From CAYLXN01 sp964586855 (GTDB lineage Bacteria > Patescibacteriota > Saccharimonadia > Saccharimonadales > Saccharimonadaceae): 35,913 bases of DNA. Positions 31,453-35,913 of the stretch are shown piece by piece. The stretch's first letter is position 1. Every line of letters begins with the position of its first letter. Made by a program: the position numbers and the translations under genes. Under the pieces are notes generated by a model, which saw nothing but the letters and a program-made list of their open reading frames with translations, was not told the DNA's origin and searched no databases. The DNA is taken from contig CAZPHO010000007.1 of assembly GCA_964586855.1 (NCBI GenBank), positions 1-35,913 of the forward strand, in the 5' to 3' direction.

Positions 31453-32631
31453 GTGGAAAATCAACCTCAAACTAACCCCGAGCCCAGCCAGTCAACACCA
31501 GAGTTAAACCACAATAATGAACAGGGCGAACTCGGCGCACCGGCTGCCGCTCGCCCCAGTCGCACTCACAAGCCCAAGCGACCAAAAATGAGCAAGCGAA
31601 AGAAAATTATTCTATTTTCGGCCCTGGGAGTGTTAATTCTTGCCAGCGCCGTGGCTGGTTTTGTTTTTCTGAACCAACCTCAGCCTGAACCCGAGCCGAA
31701 CAATCCAGTGACTGAAGCCCCACCACCGCCACCACCCAAATATTACGCCAACCTGTCAGGCTTGTTAGTTGAAAACCAAAACCAAGTTGACGCACCCGTC
31801 ACAGCGGTGATAATTGAAAACCTCTATCCCAGCGCCCGACCACAGTCAGGGTTAAAAGATGCCGAAGTTGTCTTTGAGGCGATTGCGGAAGGCGGCATTA
31901 CTCGATTTATGGCGCTTTATCAGCTCAATAAACCCAAACTAATTGGCCCAGTTCGAAGCTTGCGACCCTACTACATCGATTACTTCGAGCCATTTGATGC
32001 TGGAATCGCTCACGTCGGCGGCAGCGAAGAGGCTTTACGACGGATCCGCAATGGTGATTATCTTGATCTGGATCAGTTTACCTATGCTAGTAGCTACTGG
32101 CGTAGCACCGATCGCTATGCTCCGCATAATGTTTATACTAACTTTGAGCGACTTGACGCACTCAACCAGCAAAAACAGCACACCAACTCCAAAGTTGACG
32201 CCTTTAAGCGCCAAGATTCCAAAAAATCTGAAGCTCCAGACGCTCAGTCAATCTCTGTTCTTTTTGGCAACAATCCTAGTTATAACATCGCCTACCAATA
32301 CAGCGCCCAGACCAACACTTACAAACGATCAATGGGCGGAGCGCCTCATATCGACCGCGAACTCGGCCAGATCGAAACTGATGTGGTTGTCGCAGTCCTA
32401 GCTCAACAGGGAATTGCAGCCGATAGGGTCCATACCGAAATCAAAACCATCGGCAGCGGCACGGCTTATGTCTTCCAAAACGGAACAGCAACCAAAGCAA
32501 CTTGGAAAAAACCATCGGCCAAAACCCAAATCCGTTTCTACGATTCAGACGGTGAAGAAATCGCCCTCAACCGTGGCAAAATTTGGATTTCTGTGCCGCC
32601 CAACAATCCATCGTCAGTCACCTGGAAGTAG
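31453..32631 (+). CDS. DUF3048 (YerB-like) membrane-anchored protein
   Basis: A 392-residue protein with a Pro/Glu-rich cytoplasmic N-terminus, one TM helix (about 52-72), an extracellular Pro-rich spacer, and a DUF3048 domain. Family blocks are VIIENLYPSARPQSGLKDAEVVFEA (in two parts), EGGITRFMALY, IGPVRSLRPYYIDYF, AHVGGSEEAL and the later DRYAPHNVYTNF. The Bacillus YerB family is a surface protein of unclear function. The usual second half is kept but slightly shortened at the C-terminus. It starts with GTG behind AAGGAG that overlaps the gltX stop region. Confidence 0.88.
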   Translation: MENQPQTNPEPSQSTPELNHNNEQGELGAPAAARPSRTHKPKRPKMSKRKKIILFSALGVLILASAVAGFVFLNQPQPEPEPNNPVTEAPPPPPPKYYANLSGLLVENQNQVDAPVTAVIIENLYPSARPQSGLKDAEVVFEAIAEGGITRFMALYQLNKPKLIGPVRSLRPYYIDYFEPFDAGIAHVGGSEEALRRIRNGDYLDLDQFTYASSYWRSTDRYAPHNVYTNFERLDALNQQKQHTNSKVDAFKRQDSKKSEAPDAQSISVLFGNNPSYNIAYQYSAQTNTYKRSMGGAPHIDRELGQIETDVVVAVLAQQGIAADRVHTEIKTIGSGTAYVFQNGTATKATWKKPSAKTQIRFYDSDGEEIALNRGKIWISVPPNNPSSVTWK

Positions 32632-32668
32632 CTATATTTGCCATAAAAGCATTACCATTGTTTAGCTA

Positions 32669-32697
32669 TTGACTTTTCACACAAAAAGTAATATAAA
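32669..32697 (+). promoter_or_regulatory. Promoter of the 32705 gene, predicted leaderless
   Basis: TTGACT (32669-32674), exactly 17 bp, TATAAA (32692-32697), then seven bases to the ATG at 32705. Those seven bases (TAGGGGT) also contain a weak purine-rich stretch. Confidence 0.65.
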
Positions 32698-32704
32698 TAG
32701 GGGT

Positions 32705-33241
32705 ATGGACAGTCATCCAACTTATTCCTATTCTCAAAACACTGAGTCGCACCCAGTCAATGAATTTGAATTGGCGCCTGAGAAAATCGCCGCCGACAAA
32801 TTTGCTGATCTAATTGATCGAACTTTTGAAGAAGCCACCGCCGTTCGCGGAGCCGTCCATCTAAGCGATGATTATCAGATCGAAAGCCTGACTTTGACTA
32901 TGCCAGCCAGTGAGAATGGAATTTATTATGATATAAAAATTCAGCGCCCAGCCAACTCAGCCGTTCAGCTGAACGACCCAGTTGACCCACAGGTGGTTTT
33001 GCAGGAAGTCAATCAGCAAATGGGTGGTCGATCGTTAACTTACCGCCTAGCAAATCACGTGGTCTACAGCCACAACGTCACGCCAGTGCCAATTAGCAAC
33101 CCTTATCAGCCTGTAAAATTTGTCGACCAAAATTATCGAGTCGTCAACGAAGTTGCCGAAATTGACTTTTTGAATGAAGTTCTTGACGCGGCCGACGTAA
33201 CCTATACTCATCAGTCGCCGCTAGTGGCTTTCATGGCTTAA
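32705..33241 (+). CDS. Hypothetical protein
   Basis: An unrecognised soluble protein of 178 residues. A short Ser/Thr/His-rich N-terminus is followed by an acidic helix (APEKIAADKFADLIDRTFEEA) and beta-rich stretches (YQIESLTLTMPA, IYYDIKIQRPA, LTYRLANHVVYSHNV). It has no cysteine, TM helix or signal peptide. The ATG at 32705 is preferred because an upstream TTG start at 32669 would lie inside the -35 element. It looks like an intracellular small-domain protein. Nothing in the neighbourhood points to a function. Confidence 0.65.
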   Translation: MDSHPTYSYSQNTESHPVNEFELAPEKIAADKFADLIDRTFEEATAVRGAVHLSDDYQIESLTLTMPASENGIYYDIKIQRPANSAVQLNDPVDPQVVLQEVNQQMGGRSLTYRLANHVVYSHNVTPVPISNPYQPVKFVDQNYRVVNEVAEIDFLNEVLDAADVTYTHQSPLVAFMA

Positions 33242-33376
33242 TCTGACTTAAGCAAACAGACTTCAAAGGTAACCGCGAATTCGCTTCACTGTCTATTAAA
33301 ACGTTCGCTATGTTTTGTCAAATTATAAATTTGACAAAGAACGAGCCCTCTGGCTTCGGTTCCAGACGCAGAGCGT
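33242..33376. other. Structured non-coding stretch between the 32705 gene and tRNA-Glu
   Basis: No ORF fits. It holds a perfect 11-bp hairpin at 33314-33338 (TTTGTCAAATT/AATTTGACAAA, ATA loop) nested within CGTTC (33302-33306) and GAACG (33339-33343). A GCGAATTCGC palindrome and a GACGC-AGA-GCGTC mini-hairpin also lie here. The elements could be terminators or a small RNA; I cannot tell which strand is used. Confidence 0.35.
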
Positions 33377-33416
33377 CAAATAAAATCACCCATCTAAATA
33401 TGAGTAATTTTATTTG
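33377..33416 (-). terminator. Terminator of tRNA-Glu
   Basis: On the minus strand a 17-bp stem with two G-U pairs and a 6-nt loop starts at the CCA end of tRNA-Glu. It is A/T-rich, with a T stretch at the end of its 3' arm. Confidence 0.6.
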
Positions 33417-33489
33417 GTGACCCCACCGGGAATCGAACCCAGATTTGCAGGATGAGAACCTGCCGTCCTAACCGTTAGACGATGGGGCC
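33415..33489 (-). tRNA. tRNA-Glu (anticodon CTC)
   Basis: Minus strand: acceptor GGCCCCA/TGGGGTC, anticodon stem GCAGG/CCTGC with loop TTCTCAT (anticodon CTC), T loop TTCGATT, discriminator A and encoded CCA. Confidence 0.95.
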
Positions 33490-33545
33490 ACAGTGGGGTA
33501 GATTTTAGCATAAAACCGCTTTTTTAGCAAAAAATAACCATAAAA

Positions 33546-33568
33546 AAGAAGCCAGCTAGTGGCTTCTT
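33546..33568 (-). terminator. Terminator of the TPR-like gene
   Basis: AAGAAGCCA/TGGCTTCTT, a perfect 9-bp stem with a 5-nt loop; on the minus strand a run of six T follows. It overlaps the stop codon of the gene at 33567-34052. Confidence 0.8.
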
Positions 33569-34052
33569 ACAAAGGAAGTCTACAGTTTTGCAAATATTTC
33601 TCAGGATTATCCTGTAGTAATTTTGCTTTTTGCGGTCGCCCTGATTGATAGAATAGAAAAACTAAATTGTTTAAAAAATCAGAACTAACTAGCAATTTCT
33701 GACCTCCAGGCAGCAGATTGCCAGTTATTATCGTCAGTTCGAAATATCTAGCTGCCCATTTATACATCTCTAAACTCTGGTAAATCTCTCCCATGAGCTG
33801 CAGATACTTTATCCGGTCCTCAACTCCATGTTCGAACTTCCCACCAACCGCACAACAAATCAACGCCAATCTGAAATTACCCCAGTTCAAGAAATATTCA
33901 GCTTTCTTAAAATACTCACCAGCGGTCTCAAACCCAAAATCATCAACATAGGCCTCGTCTTCAGGATCCAAGTAATTTAGAATCGAGTTTACAGTCCGAC
34001 CATCCCATGACTTCAGAAAGTAATACTTCAGCTTCAAGACTTGCTTTTTCAT
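33567..34052 (-). CDS. Hypothetical helical, TPR-like protein
   Basis: A 161-residue, probably all-helical protein. Paired helices such as AGEYFKKAEYFLNWGNFRLALICCAVG, YLQLMGEIYQSLEMYKWAARYFELTI and DFLNNLVFLFYQSGRPQKAKLL look like tetratricopeptide-type units (in the last, S-G-R-P-x-x-A stands where TPRs have G-x-x-x-x-A). TPR proteins serve as binding scaffolds; the partner is unknown. It has its own promoter, ribosome binding site (GGGAGG) and terminator. Its codons include several AGA and ATA and many AAG, unlike the core genes, which suggests acquisition. I do not recognise a family. Confidence 0.65.
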   Translation of the reverse strand: MKKQVLKLKYYFLKSWDGRTVNSILNYLDPEDEAYVDDFGFETAGEYFKKAEYFLNWGNFRLALICCAVGGKFEHGVEDRIKYLQLMGEIYQSLEMYKWAARYFELTIITGNLLPGGQKLLVSSDFLNNLVFLFYQSGRPQKAKLLQDNPEKYLQNCRLPL

Positions 34053-34100
34053 CGCAAAGCGCCTCCCTTATTTTAAAAGTTCCTCTTTTAGGATTTAGGT

Positions 34101-34129
34101 ATTATACAATTAAAACAACTTCTTTGCAA
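34101..34129 (-). promoter_or_regulatory. Promoter of the TPR-like gene
   Basis: Minus strand TTGCAA (34129-34124), 17 bp, TATAAT (34106-34101); a leader of about 40 nt with GGGAGG before the ATG. Confidence 0.65.
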
Positions 34130-34164
34130 TAAAAGGACGCTTTGGCCAGCGACAGGGCAGGGGG

Positions 34165-34192
34165 TGGACAAAAATCAATTTTTGGGTATAAT
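34165..34192 (+). promoter_or_regulatory. Promoter reading into the tandem repeats and tRNA-Gln
   Basis: TGGACA (34165-34170), 16 bp, TATAAT (34187-34192). I see no other promoter between here and tRNA-Gln, so both 127-bp repeats would be part of the tRNA-Gln primary transcript. Confidence 0.5.
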
Positions 34193-34231
34193 TTAAATGC
34201 GTTTATAGCGCATCTTTTAGTTAGATTTTAC

Positions 34232-34305
34232 TGGGGATTCGCCAAGTGGTAAGGCACAGGCTGTCCGAGCCTGGAAGGCGAGTAGATCATTATTTGTCCC
34301 GACCA
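34232..34305 (+). ncRNA. tRNA-Gln-like element, copy 1
   Basis: A 74-nt segment that begins as tRNA-Gln (acceptor strand, D arm). Its anticodon arm has a changed but paired stem (CAGGC/GCCTG) around TGTCCGA and no U33. It ends in ACCA. The acceptor can form about five of seven pairs (three Watson-Crick, two wobble). The T arm cannot pair and lacks TTCGA. It is a pseudo-tRNA or tRNA mimic, not a normal tRNA. Confidence 0.4.
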
Positions 34306-34358
34306 AAACCCGCCAAGACAAAACCCAGTTAGCACATCGACAATTTATCAGCAGATAC

Positions 34359-34432
34359 TGGGGATTCGCCAAGTGGTAAGGCACAGGCTGTCCGAGCCTG
34401 GAAGGCGAGTAGATCATTATTTGTCCCGACCA
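34359..34432 (+). ncRNA. tRNA-Gln-like element, copy 2
   Basis: An exact copy of the element at 34232-34305, in the second 127-bp unit; the same D and anticodon arms, broken T arm and ACCA end. Confidence 0.4.
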
Positions 34433-34485
34433 AAACCCGCCAAGACAAAACCCAGTTAGCACATCGACAATTTATCAGCAGATAC

Positions 34486-34560
34486 TGGGGATTCGCCAAG
34501 TGGTAAGGCACAGGGTTTTGGTCCCTGCATTCGGGGGTTCGAGTCCCTCATCCCCAGCCA
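34486..34560 (+). tRNA. tRNA-Gln (anticodon TTG)
   Basis: Acceptor TGGGGAT/ATCCCCA, anticodon stem CAGGG/CCCTG with loop TTTTGGT (anticodon TTG), T arm GGGGG-TTCGAGT-CCCTC, discriminator G and encoded CCA. The U1-A72 pair is typical of tRNA-Gln. Confidence 0.96.
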
Positions 34561-34574
34561 AGTTCAAGTCAAAC

Positions 34575-34606
34575 AAGCGGTTATGCAAAAAGCGTAGCCG
34601 CTTTTT
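34575..34606 (+). terminator. Terminator after tRNA-Gln
   Basis: AAGCGGTTATGC (34575-34586) pairs with GCGTAGCCGCTT (34592-34603) with two wobbles and a 5-A loop, then a T run. Confidence 0.85.
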
Positions 34607-34793
34607 ATTACTTAAACGAAGTTGCAGATATAGCTGCCTACAGACTCAAAAGTTAATTAAGAAGCTCAAAGCGACGAAGACAAATAAACCAGCAGGGGTG
34701 GTGAAAGCCCATCCCAATCAAGTCATAAATAACCCAAAGTGATGGTAAATAAGGATGGGTGGAGAATTAACAATTTGGTGTAGAGTTGTTTGT

Positions 34794-35456
34794 TTAGTTG
34801 TAAGTGAATGATAATACTGATTTTCGATTGGGCAGAGCCCTATCGCAACCACTATTAATAGATTCTGGTAGTAAGCGAGGGTTAAATTCTGTGCAACTAA
34901 AGGCTAGTATCTCAGTTAATCTGAGTATACCATCTGAGATGTATGGCTTGAGTCTTTCTCTTAGCGCTGCATTGCTTTGATAGAACAATATTAACTCCTG
35001 CTCACTAACAGTGATGTCTTTAAACCAAGGGCGAGAGTAGTAGTGATGAATGAATTCATGGGCGATAACGCTCTTGAGTCTGTGCTCGGGAATGCCCTCC
35101 TCAAGGATAATCTTTGGGGCTTGTTGCACCACACAGTCACGAGAGTATCCATCTATAAAAAGACCCCAAGGGTCGACTATGGCCTCTGGATCAGACTTAT
35201 CAATGTTATCTGAAAAGGTCATTTCTAGGCCTTGAATGTTATTTGGATGGACTCCAAAATCCTCAATTATTATTTTTCTGATTTTTTCGTCCTGAAAGAC
35301 GTCATCAATATATAATTCTGACACATTCCATGTCCGACATTTCGAAGGCTCTGGCGTAGTCTGTTTATTGTGGTAGTGATAGCGAGACGCTACATAGCCA
35401 CTCCCAAGTCCTATAAGTAAGAAGAGGGCACATGAGATAATTATCTTCTTTTTCAT
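34794..35456 (-). CDS. Membrane-anchored HExxH zinc protease-like protein
   Basis: A 220-residue protein with an N-terminal signal anchor (residues 4-24) and an extracellular domain containing HEFIHH (133-138), a zincin active site. E182 in RLTEILAFSCTEF is a likely third ligand, giving a gluzincin-like layout. Four cysteines outside the anchor (C40, C108, C188, C204) could form disulfides, as suits a secreted protein. I do not recognise the family. It may cleave peptides at the cell surface. Its codons include AGA and ATA, unlike the core genes. It is oriented toward tRNA-Gln and divergent from the ORF at 35519. Confidence 0.72.
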   Translation of the reverse strand: MKKKIIISCALFLLIGLGSGYVASRYHYHNKQTTPEPSKCRTWNVSELYIDDVFQDEKIRKIIIEDFGVHPNNIQGLEMTFSDNIDKSDPEAIVDPWGLFIDGYSRDCVVQQAPKIILEEGIPEHRLKSVIAHEFIHHYYSRPWFKDITVSEQELILFYQSNAALRERLKPYISDGILRLTEILAFSCTEFNPRLLPESINSGCDRALPNRKSVLSFTYN

Positions 35457-35518
35457 AAATCCAGCTTACTATTTATAAACTAAATACGCAACTCTATACC
35501 AAATGAAAAGGAGATAGA

Positions 35519-35913
35519 ATGGATAGTAACACAAGCTATAGGCAATACCTGCAATACCATGCGAACAACCACCCTTCAGATACCAAGCGAAGAGAGGCTC
35601 AAGCTCTGCTAAATGTAGTAGGTGACGACAGGAGGCTGGACGGTAATTTTTTAACTGGAACTGGCACCAATATTCGTGGAGAGGTTACAGGAGAGCAGCT
35701 TTCGAATGGTTTTACGGCTTCTGCTATCAATAACACTGTAAACCCATGGTGGAGTAGTTCTTATGACGAGTTTCGTAAACTCAACCCCACACCACAACCT
35801 CCAAACCAACAATGGGCCAACACTGGCGGAGGTGGCACTTACCGACCAAACGATGACACTCGGATTTTGGCTGAGTTAAACCAGCAATTGGGTCGGTATG
35901 ACTCAATGTTTGG
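35519..35913 (+). CDS. Partial hypothetical protein, cut by the window end
   Basis: An open frame from the ATG at 35519, behind AAAGGAGA, to the last base without a stop; 131 full codons are visible. The protein is hydrophilic: Asn/Gln-rich, with a helical start (SYRQYLQYHANNHPSDTKRR), a Gly/Thr-rich middle (NFLTGTGTNIRGEVTG) and a Pro/Gly-rich linker (NPTPQPPNQQWANTGGGGTY). There is no signal peptide or TM helix so far. AGG/AGA arginine codons are frequent, unlike the core genes. The composition would suit a phage or mobile-element protein, but no family is recognised. Confidence 0.6.
   Translation, partial: MDSNTSYRQYLQYHANNHPSDTKRREAQALLNVVGDDRRLDGNFLTGTGTNIRGEVTGEQLSNGFTASAINNTVNPWWSSSYDEFRKLNPTPQPPNQQWANTGGGGTYRPNDDTRILAELNQQLGRYDSMF

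Larger units (their letters stand above)
34231..34484 (+). repeat. Two identical 127-bp tandem repeats with tRNA-Gln 5' sequence
   Basis: Units 34231-34357 and 34358-34484 are identical over all 127 bp by eye. The first 30 bases of each are also identical to 34485-34514, the start of tRNA-Gln. The unit length is not a multiple of three, so short minus-strand reading frames through it are not credible genes. After the tRNA-like part each unit holds a unique spacer with GACCAAAACCC (34301-34311, 34428-34438). Confidence 0.95.

Noticed and set aside
34217..34511. Short minus-strand reading frames across the tandem repeats, with repeated peptide blocks
   Set aside because: The repeat unit is 127 bp, not a multiple of three, and the opposite strand carries tRNA-like sequence; the frames are by-products of the repeat.
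34231..34514. CRISPR array
   Set aside because: The repeats are 127 bp, adjoin without unique spacers and start with tRNA sequence; no cas genes are near.
34500..34742. An 80-codon plus-strand frame starting inside tRNA-Gln
   Set aside because: It begins in the tRNA, runs through a clear terminator and has a basic low-quality composition. The rest of 34607-34793 shows only a CCCATCC/GGATGGG inverted repeat (34709-34715, 34752-34758) and no recognisable gene.
1..35913. UGA recoded to glycine as in Gracilibacteria/SR1
   Set aside because: TGA ends several genes at sensible lengths, for example dnaX at 15898-15900, the CDF gene and the DUF2797 gene.

Overview
The window reads as a chromosomal piece of a small-genome, Gram-positive-like bacterium, most probably of the Candidate Phyla Radiation (Patescibacteria), with Candidatus Saccharibacteria (TM7) the best guess. 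This is inferred from the mix of genes: a sortase with a long cytoplasmic head, DUF3048 and PEGA surface proteins, a DUF4367-like membrane protein, short intergenic gaps, and core genes in an order unlike model bacteria. UGA acts as a stop (dnaX, the DUF2797 gene and the CDF gene all end in TGA), so the recoded-UGA CPR groups (Gracilibacteria/SR1) are unlikely. Many first genes of transcription units have a TATAAT-like box ending only 6-9 bases before the ATG, which predicts leaderless mRNAs. Several starts were chosen on that basis.

Layout: 1-5.1 kb holds tRNA-Trp, a membrane protein, a P-loop kinase-like protein, a YgjP-type metallopeptidase, an atypical membrane histidine-kinase-like protein and a family 2 glycosyltransferase. 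5.1-12.9 kb is a dispersed secE-nusG-rplK-rplA-rplJ-rplL region. Two small, separately promoted genes sit between nusG and rplK. A GNAT-tmk-CPBP-CDF block sits between rplK and rplA. An L10 leader precedes rplJ. 13.1-22.2 kb carries a replication/repair and translation block: an unknown rplL neighbour, DUF2797, dnaX, dnaB, a GT-C-like membrane protein, ybaB/ebfC, recR, an NrnA-like DHH phosphoesterase and cysS. DnaX and RecR both lack their usual zinc-binding cysteines. 22.2-33.2 kb holds an AI-2E family transporter, tgt, a PAP2 phosphatase, tRNA-Leu, a sortase, a PEGA protein, a DUF4367-like protein, gltX, a DUF3048 protein and a small hypothetical gene.

From about 33.2 kb to the right edge the character changes. 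It contains tRNA-Glu, an orphan TPR-like gene, two perfect 127-bp tandem repeats that each copy the 5' part of the downstream tRNA-Gln, the tRNA-Gln gene itself, a membrane-anchored HExxH protease and a truncated unknown ORF. These genes use AGA, AGG and ATA codons that the core genes seem to avoid, so this edge may be the start of an accessory island at tRNA-Gln. The strongest candidate for something undescribed is the tandem tRNA-Gln-like repeat in front of tRNA-Gln. Each copy can be drawn as a 74-nt tRNA-like RNA ending in ACCA, with a broken T arm and an 11-nt sequence complementary to the tRNA-Gln anticodon arm.
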